This document shows positions 37,447 to 48,310 of a DNA stretch of 64,000 bases, one piece after another. The DNA is taken from assembly GCA_913058345.1 (NCBI GenBank), contig CAJXQR010000001.1, forward strand, positions 434,001 through 498,000, written 5' to 3'. The DNA comes from an uncultured Gammaproteobacteria bacterium. Its GTDB lineage: Bacteria > Pseudomonadota > Gammaproteobacteria > Pseudomonadales > Porticoccaceae. The first letter of the stretch is position 1, and the number at the start of each line of letters is the position of its first letter. The position numbers and the translations under genes are program-made. Below the pieces are notes generated by a model. The model was not told where the DNA came from. It searched no databases and worked only from the letters and a program-made list of their open reading frames with translations.

Positions 37447-38733
37447 TTACTTATGCTTGCGGCGAATTTGCTTGATCATGCCACCACCAAAAAACTTTAG
37501 CATTCCCGACATCGCACTCATATCCCAATCCACATCGAGTCCCTTGCCCATGCGCTCAATTTGCACACAGTGCCAGCCGACATCGGCAAAACTGTTTAAG
37601 TGTCGAATGCGTTTGTTATCACTTTTAGGGCTAAATGTTTTTTCGCCGAGATCTAAATTTAAATCGGCTATGCGGGCACGTTGAAAGCTACCACTAAGAA
37701 TACTGTTAGGCAGTTCTGGCTCTGACGAGAGAGGCCGACCCAGGCCAACAAGGTTAGTGACACCGCTCTCGACAGCCTCTTCCATGCCCTCCAACGTGCG
37801 AAAGCCACCCGAGACCATCAGAGGAACATCACTCATCTGGCGGATTTTTTGTGCCATATCCAGGAAGTAAGCCTCCCGTTTAGCCGATGCCGCGGCGATG
37901 ATTTTCTCACCACCGGCAGTGGTGCTACCCGCCTCATCAAGCAAAGCCATATGTTCGTAGGTGCCTCCCGAGAGCTCAATTAAATCAACACCTTCCACCT
38001 CCAGCCACTGAATAACGGTGCGTGAATCCTCTTCTGAAAATGCCCCTTTTTGAAAATCAGACGAGTTTAATTTAACACTAATAGGATAATCCGGTCCCAC
38101 TGCTGCGCGTGTAGCACGCACACTTTCGAGCAATAAGCGAGCGCGATTTTCAAGACTCCCTCCCCACTGATCTGTGCGTTTATTGACCAGCGGCGAAAGA
38201 AACTCGCTGATCAAATAGCCGTGGGCAGCGTGCAATTGCACACCAGTAAAACCGGCCTTTTTCGCAATAGCGCCAACCCGCGCAAAACGCTCGATAATGC
38301 CTAGAATTTCAGCCTCACGCAGTGCTCGCGGCTTCGCGTGCACCCACAGCATGTCGACCTTTACCTCGGACGGTGCCAGTGGCTCGCGGGTGATATAACC
38401 GGGTGATTGTCGTCCCGGGTGACTAATTTGCATCCACAACTGGGTGTCGTTGCGAGTGCCTGCCGCCGCCCAGTCTTTTAGTAAATCGAGATTATCCTCA
38501 TTTTCAATCACCACATTGCCTGGGCGCTCCAAAAAACGGTGATCAATCATCACGTTTCCTGTGACCGATAGCCCTGTGCCTCCCAGCGCCCAACGCTCAT
38601 AGAGCCGACATAATTCCGGGGTGGGCCTATCCCAACGATCGGCAAGCCCTTCAGTCATAGGCGCTTTACCAATGCGGTTTTTTATAACAACTCCGCAGGG
38701 AAGTGTGAAGGGTTGAGAGAGAATACGGCTCAT
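37447..38733 (-). CDS. Old Yellow Enzyme family NADH:flavin oxidoreductase
   Basis: FMN-dependent TIM-barrel reductase of 428 residues. It shows the N-terminal GVVIKNRIGKAPMTEGLAD block, the substrate-binding HAAHGYLISEFLSP motif (His pair and Tyr) and the C-terminal VSGGFRT phosphate-binding region. The Fe-S and FAD/NAD domains of 2,4-dienoyl-CoA reductase are absent, so this is the short form. It probably reduces an activated C=C bond of an enone or 2-enoyl substrate. GAGG lies upstream of the ATG. Co-operonic with the crotonase gene. Confidence 0.9.
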   Translation of the reverse strand: MSRILSQPFTLPCGVVIKNRIGKAPMTEGLADRWDRPTPELCRLYERWALGGTGLSVTGNVMIDHRFLERPGNVVIENEDNLDLLKDWAAAGTRNDTQLWMQISHPGRQSPGYITREPLAPSEVKVDMLWVHAKPRALREAEILGIIERFARVGAIAKKAGFTGVQLHAAHGYLISEFLSPLVNKRTDQWGGSLENRARLLLESVRATRAAVGPDYPISVKLNSSDFQKGAFSEEDSRTVIQWLEVEGVDLIELSGGTYEHMALLDEAGSTTAGGEKIIAAASAKREAYFLDMAQKIRQMSDVPLMVSGGFRTLEGMEEAVESGVTNLVGLGRPLSSEPELPNSILSGSFQRARIADLNLDLGEKTFSPKSDNKRIRHLNSFADVGWHCVQIERMGKGLDVDWDMSAMSGMLKFFGGGMIKQIRRKHK

Positions 38734-38815
38734 ATTTATGCCTCAATTGTTGTTGCTGGAGTCCAGCATAACTGTACTACTTTATTAAATAATAAATAGT
38801 AAAGCTGGCTAGAGC

Positions 38816-39898
38816 TTAACCGTTGGCTAATTGTGCTTCGCGAAAATCGAGCATCCGCTGCAGAGGCAACATGGCCTTTTTACCGAGTTCTGGATCTACA
38901 TGCATTTCGTTTGCACCGCGCTCAAGGCTCTCTGCCAAGTTTTTCAAATGATTCATCGCCATCCAGGGGCAATTAGCACAGCTACGACAAGTCGCCCCGT
39001 GTCCTGCTGTAGGGGCAATAATCAAGTCTTTATCAGGAGCCGATTGCTGCATTTTGTAAAAAATGCCTTCGTCTGTGGCGACAATTATTTGTTGGTTGGG
39101 CAGGGTTCTGGCCGCCTCAATCAATTGTGATGTAGAACCTACCGCATCTGCAATATCGATCACTGACTCGGGTGACTCCGGGTGAACCAAAATAGCAGCG
39201 TCGGGATACACCTGCTTTAAGTCAAGCAGGCCACGTCGTTTAAACTCCTCATGGACAATACAACTACCGTCCCACAGCAATACGTCCGCCCCAGTCTGCT
39301 TCTGTACATAGCGCCCTAAATGCTGGTCAGGCGCCCAGAGGATTTTCTGTCCTTCACTATCGAGATACTCCACCACATCCAGCGCAATACTGGAGGTCAC
39401 GACCCAATCAGCCCGCGCTTTAACTGCCGCGGAGGTATTGGCGTAAACCACAACGGTGCGATCAGAGTGCTCGTCGCAAAAGGCATTAAATTCATCAATG
39501 GGGCAGCCAATATCGAGAGAGCAGGTCGCCTCGAGGGTGGGCATTAGCACCGTTTTTTCGGGGGTGAGAATTTTTGCTGTCTCGCCCATAAACCTCACTC
39601 CGGCAACCATCAGCGTAGAAGCCGAGTGCTGTTTTCCAAAACGCGCCATTTCCAGAGAGTCGGAAACAATACCCCCCGTCTCTTCTGCAAGGGCCTGTAT
39701 AGCGGGATCCGTGTAATAGTGGGCAACGATGACGGCATCGCGCTCTACTAACAAGGCTTTAATTTTTTCGCGATAAAACGCTTGCTCTGCCGCCGACTCC
39801 TCGGGTTCAAGTTGTACTTTGTCGAGATGTTGCTCGACCAGTTCGCGGAAATGAGGGTTCTCGGCAACGGAAATACGTGTAGGGGCATTCATATTCAA
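38816..39898 (-). CDS. nadA: Quinolinate synthase NadA
   Basis: 4Fe-4S enzyme of 360 residues that condenses iminoaspartate with dihydroxyacetone phosphate to quinolinate in NAD synthesis. The three cluster cysteines are visible: Cys126 (EATCSLD), Cys near 213 (DGSCIVHE) and one of the C-terminal group in [13 protein letters not shown]. The catalytic NTSAAVKA and HPESPESV blocks are intact. Length is typical of the proteobacterial form. Its partner nadB is not in the window. The reading frame allows starts at two nearby ATGs (MNMNAP). Confidence 0.96.
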   Translation of the reverse strand: MNMNAPTRISVAENPHFRELVEQHLDKVQLEPEESAAEQAFYREKIKALLVERDAVIVAHYYTDPAIQALAEETGGIVSDSLEMARFGKQHSASTLMVAGVRFMGETAKILTPEKTVLMPTLEATCSLDIGCPIDEFNAFCDEHSDRTVVVYANTSAAVKARADWVVTSSIALDVVEYLDSEGQKILWAPDQHLGRYVQKQTGADVLLWDGSCIVHEEFKRRGLLDLKQVYPDAAILVHPESPESVIDIADAVGSTSQLIEAARTLPNQQIIVATDEGIFYKMQQSAPDKDLIIAPTAGHGATCRSCANCPWMAMNHLKNLAESLERGANEMHVDPELGKKAMLPLQRMLDFREAQLANG

Positions 39899-40026
39899 AG
39901 AGCAGTTACTGCTGAATAGTTGGATCCAGAAATTTTACCACAGACACTATGAACTTCGCTCTTACTCGACGATAACAAAGCGCCAGCAACTCGTGGATGG
40001 CGCTTTGTTAAAGCTTTTTGACAAAA

Positions 40027-40890
40027 CTAGACCTTAGCAAGTACCGACTCCGCAAATTCATTGAGCCCGCGCTTAATGCCCTCGGCGTCATAGGCGGGTG
40101 GGTTAATCATCATACGCGACGCCCCCATATCTTCGTACTGACGAACGCGACCCGGATCAAGAGGCCCCGCCGCTGTTGTCAGTTCAATTTCACTGGGGTC
40201 ACGACCAATTTTTGCGCACTCGTCGCGCATGGCATCGAGCAGGGTCGGCAGCGTTTTAAGGCTACCTGAAGCGGGATAAAAGCCATCACCTACGCGCGCG
40301 GCACGGCGGGCAGCACCCTCGACATTACCACCGACAATAATCGGTACGCCGGGCTTTTGTACTGGCTTGGGGTTCGAGTGTAACGGTTCCCAACTGAAAT
40401 ACTCACCATGAAAAGCCTCTGGCTCCTCGCGCCACAGTGAGCGTATCGCCTGTACCGACTCTTCGGTGCGCGCAGCTCGCTCTTTGAAGGGCACACCGAC
40501 CACCTCCATTTCTTCTTTCAACCAGCCAATACCAACTCCCATCATTGCCCTACCCCGCGACAACACATCGAGAGAGGCCCATTCTTTGGCGACATAAAGC
40601 GGGTTGCGCTGGGGCAAGATCATAATGCCCGTTGCCAGACGAATGTGTTTTGTCATGCCTGCCGCGTAGGACAAAGCAACAATGGGATCTGGGATCGCCG
40701 ACGTCTCTCCACCAGGAAAGCGGCCATCTTTATTATAGGGATATTTCGATTGAAAGCCGGCAGGCAACACAACATGCTCGACGGCCCAGATGGATTCCAT
40801 GCCGATATCTTCAGCAGTCGTAACGAGGGTTTCAAACAACTCAGGGTCAGCCAAAGGGCCAGCGGTGGCAAAAGCAAGTCCAAATTTCAC
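40027..40890 (-). CDS. LLM-class (luciferase-like) F420/FMN oxidoreductase
   Basis: TIM-barrel flavin or F420 oxidoreductase of about 288 residues of the bacterial-luciferase superfamily (TIGR03619-like). Typical blocks: ESIWAVEHVVLPAGFQSKYPY (near 32-52), TGIMILPQRNPLYVAKEWASLDVLSRGRA and VGIGWLKEEMEVVGV, and IVGGNVEGAARRAARVGDGFYP. A GTG at 40890 preceded by GAGGAG is the likely start; the TTG five codons earlier overlaps that site. Substrate unknown. Divergent from the RbgA-like GTPase gene. Confidence 0.87.
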   Translation of the reverse strand: MKFGLAFATAGPLADPELFETLVTTAEDIGMESIWAVEHVVLPAGFQSKYPYNKDGRFPGGETSAIPDPIVALSYAAGMTKHIRLATGIMILPQRNPLYVAKEWASLDVLSRGRAMMGVGIGWLKEEMEVVGVPFKERAARTEESVQAIRSLWREEPEAFHGEYFSWEPLHSNPKPVQKPGVPIIVGGNVEGAARRAARVGDGFYPASGSLKTLPTLLDAMRDECAKIGRDPSEIELTTAAGPLDPGRVRQYEDMGASRMMINPPAYDAEGIKRGLNEFAESVLAKV

Positions 40891-41039
40891 AGGTGCTCTC
40901 CTCAACAGATTTAATTCAAAAAAGACTAATTATTATCGTCCAAACATCCACTAGAGAGGTTAACAGGCTTGCTATACTCACTCCAGCCAACAACATTTCC
41001 TGCCCCCATTGGTATTCAATCAACAGCAACAGGTTGCCC

Positions 41040-42005
41040 ATGCGAATTAACTGGTACCCCGGCCATATGCACAAAGCCGGTAAAGAACTGAAACAACTCT
41101 TGCCCAAAATTGATTTGGTGATTGAAGTCGTTGATGCACGTATCCCTTTTAGTAGTCAGAATCCGATGCTGGAAAATCTACGGGACAATAAGCCCTGTAT
41201 CAAAATCCTTAACAAAAGTGACCTCGCAGATCCTGAAACCACCGCACTGTGGCAGGCCTATTTAGAGCGAGATTCGGCAATAAAAACCCTGGCGCTGGAT
41301 ACGGATAAAAGTGATAAAAGCCAGCTTTTACTCGGTCTATGCCGAGAATTGGTGCCTGACAAAGTGGACAGTGTTCACCCGATTAATTGTTTGATTATGG
41401 GCATTCCCAACGTGGGAAAATCTACACTGATAAACAGTCTCGCCGGGCGCATTATTGCCAAAACTGGCAATGAGCCCGCGGTGACTAAAAGCCAACAGCG
41501 CATCAATTTAAGAAACGGCGTAGTCTTATTCGATACACCGGGCATGTTGTGGCCAAAGATCGAACATATCGATAGTGGCTATCGCCTCGCTATCACCGGC
41601 GCGATCAAAGATACCGCCCTGGAATATACCGACATCGCTTTTTACGCCGCGAAATTTTTGCTCGACAACTATGCCGGCTTTATCGGCACTCGATACAAAC
41701 TCGATGCCCTACCCCAGAGCGAGCTGGAACTACTCGAAATCCTTGGCCGTCAACGGGGCTGTTTGCGCGCCGGTGGCCACGTTGATTTAGAGCAAATATC
41801 AACCCGGCTCATTCACGAGTTTCGCACTGCCACTATCGGACGGATTAGTCTTGAAACACCGGTGATGGTCGAACGGGAGCTAATTGAACTGTTAGCAAAA
41901 CAACGCCTCGATAATGAGAAAAAAGAGCAGCGGAAAAAGGCTCACAGCAAGAGAAAATCTAATGGCAATAAAAAAATCAAAGCTCAGGAAAAAGTGAAAC
42001 GATAA
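41040..42005 (+). CDS. Circularly permuted ribosome-assembly GTPase (RbgA/YlqF family)
   Basis: GTPase of 321 residues acting in late large-subunit assembly. The G motifs appear in permuted order: G4 NKSD (near 60) precedes G1 GIPNVGKST (near 125) and G3 DTPGMLWPK, diagnostic of the YlqF/YawG group. The start at MRINWYPGHMHKAGKELK is the family's canonical N-terminus. A C-terminal domain and a Lys/Arg-rich tail (from about 285) probably bind rRNA. The frame extends 49 codons upstream, but that sequence has no homologous look. Confidence 0.92.
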   Translation: MRINWYPGHMHKAGKELKQLLPKIDLVIEVVDARIPFSSQNPMLENLRDNKPCIKILNKSDLADPETTALWQAYLERDSAIKTLALDTDKSDKSQLLLGLCRELVPDKVDSVHPINCLIMGIPNVGKSTLINSLAGRIIAKTGNEPAVTKSQQRINLRNGVVLFDTPGMLWPKIEHIDSGYRLAITGAIKDTALEYTDIAFYAAKFLLDNYAGFIGTRYKLDALPQSELELLEILGRQRGCLRAGGHVDLEQISTRLIHEFRTATIGRISLETPVMVERELIELLAKQRLDNEKKEQRKKAHSKRKSNGNKKIKAQEKVKR

Positions 42006-42095
42006 TAATTTTATTCCCCTACTTTGCCCCCTGCTGCAATTTTATCTAAGCAGCTCAAGCAACACAAAACATGCCTGTTTAATCAACCAATGCCA

Positions 42096-43298
42096 TCAAG
42101 CGCGCCCTATTGCTTTAGCGATTTCTCTCTGAAAATGAATTAGCGCCGGCTCGTTGCGGCCAAAGGTGCTATGGCTAATGGCTCCGCTACTCAAGCCAGC
42201 CTGAATACCTTCCACGCCGGGGATATCTTCTTCCAGCACGGTGCGTACAGCCAGGTCCATATTGCGTTCCCAGTGGTCTTTCGCTGACGGTGTTTCAGCG
42301 GGCTCAGGAATATAGTAATCCATTTGCACGGTGCATTCGTTGGGCTTGCCAGCAACAGGGTAGGAGCGCCACAGCTCAACATGATCGCGCTGCATCACCA
42401 AACCCGCATTGGGAAAGAGTAAATAAACCAGTGCTGAGTCGGGCACAATATCCCAACTTTCTCTCGGTTGTTGGCGTTGCTTTTCGATGGATTTACGAAT
42501 CACAGCTTCGCGTAAATTTTGTCCATAGGTGTCGAGTAAACAAAGGTTGTGATAAAGCAAGGGCGCAACCGTGGTGGCGTGCAGAGGGGCGAAGTGATAA
42601 GGCTCGAGAAAGGTATCTAGCATTAACTTCCAGTTCATTTTGCAGTGCAGTCGACGCTGGGCATAGGGGTGATAATCTTCAAACTGATAGCTTTTTAAAT
42701 CGTCAACCAGACCCTTATCGATGCCACCAAGCTGAGCGTCAATATCAAAATCCTTACCCCTTTTAGGACATACCCAGATCATGCCGTACTTCTCGACTAC
42801 CGGGAGCTTCACCAAACCATGTTCAGCTTTATCAACACCGGGGAAGCTCACCGGATCCGGTAGAACTTTGAGATTGCCGGTAAAATCATAGGTCCAGGCA
42901 TGATAGGGGCAGGTCAACCCAGTTTGAGCCCGGCCACACCCCTTGGCTAATTTAGCGCCTCGATGGCGGCAGGTGTTATAAAAAGCATTAATGCCACCTT
43001 CTTTGTCCCTCACTAACAACAGGGGCACACCGGTAGCATCGTGGGTAATAAAGTCGCCGGCGCTGGGCAGGTCACAGGAAAAAGCCACCAGCAGAGGATA
43101 ATCTCTAAAGAGAATCTGTTCTTCCAGTGCCAGCCAATCCTTGCAGGTATAGGACTCGACAGGGCTTAAATAAATAGCGTCGACCCGTGTAGTATCCTCA
43201 TTATCGAGTAGCGTCAATGCCCGTTCGACCATATCAATACGCGTGTTTTTCTTCATAGCACTTTTCTCACTCAGGCTTTCTCTTGTTGTTATAGCCAT
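42096..43298 (-). CDS. Rieske non-haem iron oxygenase, large (alpha) subunit
   Basis: Oxygenase component of 400 residues. The Rieske 2Fe-2S ligands are Cys110, His112, Cys130 and His133 with exact C-x-H-x17-C-x2-H spacing. The mononuclear iron site is visible in DTFLEPYHFAPLHATT (about 225-240), with two His separated by four residues. The family includes aromatic-ring dioxygenases, carnitine/choline monooxygenases and steroid hydroxylases; the substrate is unassigned. No ferredoxin or reductase gene adjoins it, so electron partners must be encoded elsewhere. Either ATG 43298 or 43256 could be the start. Confidence 0.9.
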   Translation of the reverse strand: MAITTRESLSEKSAMKKNTRIDMVERALTLLDNEDTTRVDAIYLSPVESYTCKDWLALEEQILFRDYPLLVAFSCDLPSAGDFITHDATGVPLLLVRDKEGGINAFYNTCRHRGAKLAKGCGRAQTGLTCPYHAWTYDFTGNLKVLPDPVSFPGVDKAEHGLVKLPVVEKYGMIWVCPKRGKDFDIDAQLGGIDKGLVDDLKSYQFEDYHPYAQRRLHCKMNWKLMLDTFLEPYHFAPLHATTVAPLLYHNLCLLDTYGQNLREAVIRKSIEKQRQQPRESWDIVPDSALVYLLFPNAGLVMQRDHVELWRSYPVAGKPNECTVQMDYYIPEPAETPSAKDHWERNMDLAVRTVLEEDIPGVEGIQAGLSSGAISHSTFGRNEPALIHFQREIAKAIGRA

Positions 43299-43450
43299 AG
43301 AACCACCGCCAAGATTGACAGTGGTAAAGCAATTATCTAAGCGCTTAATGAGAAAAGCAATTGCGTAACACTCAATACGACGGCCTTATCCCCTCTACTC
43401 CCCACTACGTCGTCAGAGCGAAATCACGCAACCTGAATATGAACCCGCAT

Positions 43451-45037
43451 TTAATGCTCGCGAGTTGAAAAGAACTCAACGTCTGGATAGCGTTCAATGG
43501 CCAAACTCAAATTAACCCGAGTCGGTGCGAGGTAGGTGAGGTGCCCACCGCCATCAATGGCCAGATTGTCAGCCGCTTTGCGCTTGAAAGCATCCAGGGC
43601 TTTCTCGTCATCGCTATCGACCCAGCGAGCCGTGTAAATATTGACCGGTTCGTAAATGGCCTCAACGCCGTATTCATCCTTCAGCCTATAGGCAACGACC
43701 TCATATTGCAGCTGGCCCACAGCACCCACAACAATATTATTATTCTGTTTTGGGTAGAAAACTTGAGTTGAACCTTCTTCGGAAAGCTGCTTTAGACCCT
43801 TGTGTAGCTGTTTCATTCTTAGCGGATCTTTTAATCTTATTGAGCGGAATAACTCCGGTGCAAAATGAGGAATTCCAGTAAATTTAAGGTCTTCGCCCTC
43901 AGTAAATGTATCACCTATTTGTATGGTCCCGTGGTTGTGCAAGCCAATGATATCGCCGGCAATAGCCTCGGACACACTGCTGCGTTCACCGGCGAGGAAG
44001 CTCACCGCATCAGCAATTTTGACGTCTTTATTAATACGCACATGGCGCATTTTCATGCCCTGGCGATACTTGCCCGAGCAAATACGCATAAAAGCAATAC
44101 GGTCTCGATGGCGAGGGTCCATATTCGCCTGAATCTTAAATATAAAACCCGTCAAGGGCTCCTCAACAGGTTCGACGTGTCGATCGGTCGTCTCGCGGCC
44201 TATCGGTGCCGGAGCCCACTGTACGAAGTGGTTGAGCATTTCCCGCACACCAAAGTTACCTAGTGCCGTGCCGAAAAATACCGGTGTAAGGGTGCCATTG
44301 AGATAGGACTCGATGTCGAAGACATTGGTCGCACCGCGAACCAACTCAATTTCTTCACAGATATTGTCATACTCAAAGCCGAGAAGATCCCGGGCAGCAT
44401 CGGAGTCAAGACCGTCAATCTTCACATCGTCGGGTATCTGGTTGCCCTGACCCTGCTGGTAGACATGAATCGTGTCCTGGTAGAGGTCATAAACCCCTTT
44501 GAAAGCCTTACCCATGCCAAGGGGCCAGTTAATGGGAGCGGCTTTAATCTTCAGTACCGTTTCAACCTCATCAAGCACATCAATGGGTTCGCGCACCTCG
44601 CGATCCATTTTATTGATGAAAGTCAGAATAGGGGTATCACGCAGACGACAGACATCCATCAGTTTAATGGTACGATCTTCCACACCCTTAGCCCCGTCGA
44701 TCATCATCAATACCGAGTCAACAGCCGTTAAGGTACGGTAGGTATCTTCGGAGAAGTCACCGTGACCTGGGGTATCGAGCAAGTTCACAGTACAGTCATT
44801 GTAGGGAAACTGCATCACCGAAGAGGTCACTGAGATACCCCTCTCCTTTTCCATCGTCATCCAGTCAGAAGTAGCATGACGATCACTTTTTTTGCCTTTA
44901 ACAGTACCGGCAACCTGAATCGCATTGCCAAACAACAGCATCTTTTCCGTCATGGTGGTCTTACCCGCATCCGGGTGAGAGATGATAGCGAACGTGCGTC
45001 TTTTGTTGATCTCATTGACAAAATTGCTATCACCCAT
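43451..45037 (-). CDS. prfC: Peptide chain release factor 3 (RF3)
   Basis: Translational GTPase of 528 residues that recycles RF1/RF2 from the ribosome after peptide release. G1 SHPDAGKTT (near 19-27), G2 region [10 protein letters not shown]3 DTPGHGDF and G4 NKMD are intact, followed by the RF3-specific domains II and III. Length agrees with E. coli RF3 (529). It stands alone, with an approximately 1.1-kb gene-poor stretch upstream. Confidence 0.97.
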   Translation of the reverse strand: MGDSNFVNEINKRRTFAIISHPDAGKTTMTEKMLLFGNAIQVAGTVKGKKSDRHATSDWMTMEKERGISVTSSVMQFPYNDCTVNLLDTPGHGDFSEDTYRTLTAVDSVLMMIDGAKGVEDRTIKLMDVCRLRDTPILTFINKMDREVREPIDVLDEVETVLKIKAAPINWPLGMGKAFKGVYDLYQDTIHVYQQGQGNQIPDDVKIDGLDSDAARDLLGFEYDNICEEIELVRGATNVFDIESYLNGTLTPVFFGTALGNFGVREMLNHFVQWAPAPIGRETTDRHVEPVEEPLTGFIFKIQANMDPRHRDRIAFMRICSGKYRQGMKMRHVRINKDVKIADAVSFLAGERSSVSEAIAGDIIGLHNHGTIQIGDTFTEGEDLKFTGIPHFAPELFRSIRLKDPLRMKQLHKGLKQLSEEGSTQVFYPKQNNNIVVGAVGQLQYEVVAYRLKDEYGVEAIYEPVNIYTARWVDSDDEKALDAFKRKAADNLAIDGGGHLTYLAPTRVNLSLAIERYPDVEFFSTREH

Positions 45038-46145
45038 ACCTTCAAAATCCTAATTTGTACTTGTTTATAAAATCACCCCTACGGGGCTGAAAAGCGCACT
45101 ATTCTACAGAATAATCGCCACGCCATACATTAATGCGCAAGAATCCTTACCAGCTCTCTCAATTACTGCTGGTAAGGTTTTGGATTTCCCACTTATATTT
45201 CAACTTTCCCTCGTTTTAGAGCTCCCATCTTCCTCGCCAATACTCATAAGGGTCACTCATAGAGCAATCGAGTTTTCAGCGATTAAGACTTAGGTAATAA
45301 CCTTCAATCCTGCCCATACTTTCAAACACAGTGCATTTGCCTGACAAATACGCACTCGTTAGCTCGAAGGGGGCCGTTATATAAAGTCACGGAAATCCTG
45401 TCACCAGAAAGTTGCCTCAAAATCACAGTTGGTACTCAACAAAATCCTCAAATCTGTCTTGAGCCGCCTCACAACTCAAACGCACCTTGGAGCTCATCTA
45501 GAAGCCCTTTGCTTATCATCTGTCGTGTTGATTTTTCTCTGGATGAGAAAACGGTGAAAGTCGCCCGCTTCAATGGACACAAAGTCTTAACTAAGGAACA
45601 TGAGTCCTATGCCAAACACAAAAAGGGAAGTGCCGTGCAGCAATACAGGCAAAGCAGATCTCTATAGCTATGTTCTGCAAAGGCAATTTATAAAAAGAAT
45701 CATCATTGATCATGAAATTCTAGAATTTAACCGGAAAGCTCAATATTCATAGCGACCAGTCGAGCTTGCTGTAATCAATCGCCCTGCTTTTCGATGATGG
45801 AGCATCATCACAGAACTGCTTACAACGACTTTAAAAACAAGCAAAAGATACCTGTCAAACTCACATTCAACCAACTTCCCTCGATAAGATATTATCGTAA
45901 AAAAAATTAGTGTTCAATAAAGCCAAATCCCTCGGGCTTCTTTAAATATATTTGATCTTTGTGCGAAATTTTTAGCTTTAAAAGATTTTCGAAAATCATT
46001 CCATCGCACTTCTTATCTTCATCCTTTCCTCATCGCTTTGGTTGAATTATTTTAAGTGAACGACTGGTGACAATCAGAAAAATATTAGAGCGCAAAACAA
46101 GACTTATTGGAATCCTTACAGGTATTTTTGCAAGGCGGTTTGACG
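45038..46145. other. 1.1-kb gene-poor, AT-rich stretch with a possible decayed coding remnant
   Basis: No full-length gene on either strand. Part is the prfC promoter region. About 45512-45666 on the plus strand reads as roughly 50 codons with protein-like composition (CRVDFSLDEKTVKVARF near its start) before a stop, without credible start or ribosome-binding site, which suggests a decayed gene. A hairpin at 45145-45177 and several AT-rich runs (45890-46000) are the only other structures. No terminal repeats or transposase were recognised. Confidence 0.45.
45145..45180 (+). terminator. Perfect 10-bp hairpin followed by TTT
   Basis: CCTTACCAGC / GCTGGTAAGG with a 13-base loop and a short T-run, about 108 bases upstream of prfC on the opposite strand. 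No plus-strand gene ends here now, so it may be the terminator of a lost gene or a DNA site. Confidence 0.4.
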
Positions 46146-46676
46146 TCACTCAGATTGGCTGATTTTATAGAGAACATACTCACACTGCGGATGAGACTCA
46201 TCAATACCGGGGTGCATAAAATTTTGTCCGCTGTCCTGCATTCCAATTTTTTTCATCACAGATACAGAACGCACATTACCTACGGTGGTAAATGACACTA
46301 CTTCACTGAGCTGTAAGGTATTAAATGCGAATTCAAGTGCAGCTTTAGCTCCTTCTGTAGCATAACCTTTCCCCCAATATTGGCTCGATAGACGCCAACC
46401 TACCTCCACACAGGGCGAACATGGCAAATCATATTGAGGCGCATGTAAACCGATAAAACCAATAAACGCATGCTGATTAGGGATTTCTACCGCCCAAAGC
46501 CCCCAACCACGTTCGTTTATTAAGGACTGAATTTTTCTGGCCATTTCATAGCTTTCTTCAGGCGTTTGAATTTTTGGAAAAAATTCCATCACTTTTTTAT
46601 TACTGCACATTTCTGCAAATGGATGGAAATCTTCTGTAACCCACTGACGAAGTAATAATCTATCGGTTTCTATCAT
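46146..46676 (-). CDS. GNAT-family N-acetyltransferase (RimJ/RimL type)
   Basis: Acetyl-CoA-dependent acetyltransferase of 176 residues. The N-terminal IETDRLLLRQWVTEDF block is typical of the RimJ/RimL-like subgroup (Acetyltransf_3). The acetyl-CoA-binding loop appears as SQYWGKGYATEGAKAAL (about 92-108), and the C-terminal part with VGNVRSVSVMKKIGM is conserved. Substrate may be a ribosomal protein N-terminus or a small molecule. It is isolated between an empty stretch and pyrD and has a more AT-rich sequence than its neighbours, so horizontal gain is possible. Confidence 0.9.
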   Translation of the reverse strand: MIETDRLLLRQWVTEDFHPFAEMCSNKKVMEFFPKIQTPEESYEMARKIQSLINERGWGLWAVEIPNQHAFIGFIGLHAPQYDLPCSPCVEVGWRLSSQYWGKGYATEGAKAALEFAFNTLQLSEVVSFTTVGNVRSVSVMKKIGMQDSGQNFMHPGIDESHPQCEYVLYKISQSE

Positions 46677-46856
46677 GATATTATCTCACTTCATTTATAT
46701 CAGATCGCGAACAACGACCTAAATAAACTCACTGATTTTTTTAAAAAAGGTAAAACAATTTTAACAAGAATAGGCCAACTAATTCTATTATGCATTATTG
46801 GCCAAACCTCGCCGGATAGCTTGTACCTGTTTCCTCAATAAAGCCAAAGCTCTAAT

Positions 46857-46877
46857 AAGTTGCTAGCCCAGCAACTT
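46857..46877 (-). terminator. Small hairpin after pyrD
   Basis: Perfect 8-bp stem AAGTTGCT / AGCAACTT with a 5-base loop, 48 bases after the pyrD stop. On the minus strand it is followed by ATTAGAGC, a poor U-tract. Confidence 0.4.
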
Positions 46878-46924
46878 TACAGCGACAAGAACAATAGAGA
46901 CTGACCGCCAAGTAAATCACCAAC

Positions 46925-47941
46925 CTAAAGAGCGGATAGTGCTTCAACAGCCTCCGCAATCAACGCAGGGCCTCGGTAGATAAAGCCGGTATAAACCTGC
47001 ACCAAACTGGCTCCAGCATTAATTTTGTCACAGGCATCCCCGCCGCTAATGATACCGCCCACACCAATGATTGGCAGCGCTCCGTCAAGTTCTTTTGCCA
47101 GTTTTTCGACCACTTCGGTGGCTCGCTCGCGTACCGGCCAACCGCTTAAGCCGCCCTGCTCGCTCGCTAGTGGCGAATGTTTAATCGGCTCCCGTGACAA
47201 GGTGGTATTCGTGGCAATAACACCATCGATACCGTGCTTAATGAGTTGACGCGCCATATCGACGATTTGCTCGTCGTCTAAATCGGGGGCAATTTTTAAT
47301 GCCAGCGGTACGTAGCGACCCTGTTCATCGGCGAGGCGAGCCTGGGTTTGTTTGAGTGTTGCCAGTAATTCGCTAAGTTGCTCAGCGTGTTGTAAGTCTC
47401 TGAGGCCCGGAGTATTAGGGGAAGAAATATTGACCGCAATATAATCAGCATAGGCATAGACTTTTTCCATGCACAGGCGGTAGTCGTCACTCGCGCTCTC
47501 GACGGGCGTATCAAAGTTTTTACCAATATTGATACCCAATATGCCTTTAAATCGTCGTTTGCGCACCTGTGTCACCAGGTGGTCGACGCCCAAATTATTA
47601 AAGCCCATGCGATTAATGATGGCCTGGTGTTCGGGTAGACGAAACAGGCGGGGTTTGGGATTGCCCGGCTGGGGCCGAGGCGTGATGGTGCCAATTTCAA
47701 CGAACCCAAAACCCAGTTCAGCTAAGGCATTGAAATAATCGCCATTTTTATCGAGCCCCGCCGCCAAACCGACGGGGTTGGGAAAGGTTAAACCCATGAT
47801 TTCAACAGGCTGGGCCGCAGGTTGTTTGGGCCAATGTTTTAACAAGCCCAACCGAGACGACAAGGCAATAGCATTTAAAGAGAAATGGTGAGAGGTCTCG
47901 GTGGGCAGCAAAAATAAAGCCTTACGGGCTAGTTGATACAT
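46925..47941 (-). CDS. pyrD: Dihydroorotate dehydrogenase (quinone), class 2
   Basis: FMN enzyme of 338 residues oxidising dihydroorotate to orotate with ubiquinone in pyrimidine synthesis, peripheral on the inner membrane. The N-terminal helical extension ([20 protein letters not shown]) that binds the membrane and quinone identifies class 2. FMN-binding [11 protein letters not shown] (near 61-71), the catalytic Ser region [14 protein letters not shown] and [11 protein letters not shown] are intact. The ATG at 47941 with GAGG upstream is the start; the frame extends 31 codons further without support. Confidence 0.96.
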   Translation of the reverse strand: MYQLARKALFLLPTETSHHFSLNAIALSSRLGLLKHWPKQPAAQPVEIMGLTFPNPVGLAAGLDKNGDYFNALAELGFGFVEIGTITPRPQPGNPKPRLFRLPEHQAIINRMGFNNLGVDHLVTQVRKRRFKGILGINIGKNFDTPVESASDDYRLCMEKVYAYADYIAVNISSPNTPGLRDLQHAEQLSELLATLKQTQARLADEQGRYVPLALKIAPDLDDEQIVDMARQLIKHGIDGVIATNTTLSREPIKHSPLASEQGGLSGWPVRERATEVVEKLAKELDGALPIIGVGGIISGGDACDKINAGASLVQVYTGFIYRGPALIAEAVEALSAL

Positions 47942-48310
47942 AGTGTCCTCGGTGATGGTGGCCGATAAAGCGCCCGTTTGACTTGCTGAGATGGCTATCA
48001 CCACCCCAAGCAGCCGTCGTAAAATGGGCGGCAAGGATAAGCCACACTCGCAGGCAAGTCACCACTGACGCAGCCTAAGTGCCAAATCTCTTTGGCTCCT
48101 TGTAATTTAGCCCAATACAAGCTGCTGTACAGCCCCATCCATCGCTTACTTTGATACGGAAAATGTCTGTGAACTGATGGACCTGAGCCTTGTCTTACCA
48201 ACCAAATATTGGTGCTGATTAAAAAGCCTTGCCCTGAGGCCTGTAACTAATACAATCACCGCCATAACAAAAGCCGTCATTCTTTATTTATAAGGCCCAA
48301 GTAGTTGCCC

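Noticed and set aside
45890-45910. CGATAA-GATA-TTATCG hairpin next to an A8 run, tested as a terminator
   Set aside because: The A-run follows the hairpin on the plus strand and precedes it on the minus strand, so no U-tract is made on the correct side for either direction.
45038-46145. Insertion sequence or integron in the gene-poor region
   Set aside because: No terminal inverted repeats, target-site duplication, transposase or integrase motifs were found.
47998-48201. 67-codon minus-strand frame upstream of pyrD, considered as ribosome modulation factor rmf
   Set aside because: rmf neighbours pyrD in pseudomonads, but none of the RMF motifs (for example a RGYxAG-type segment) occur here.
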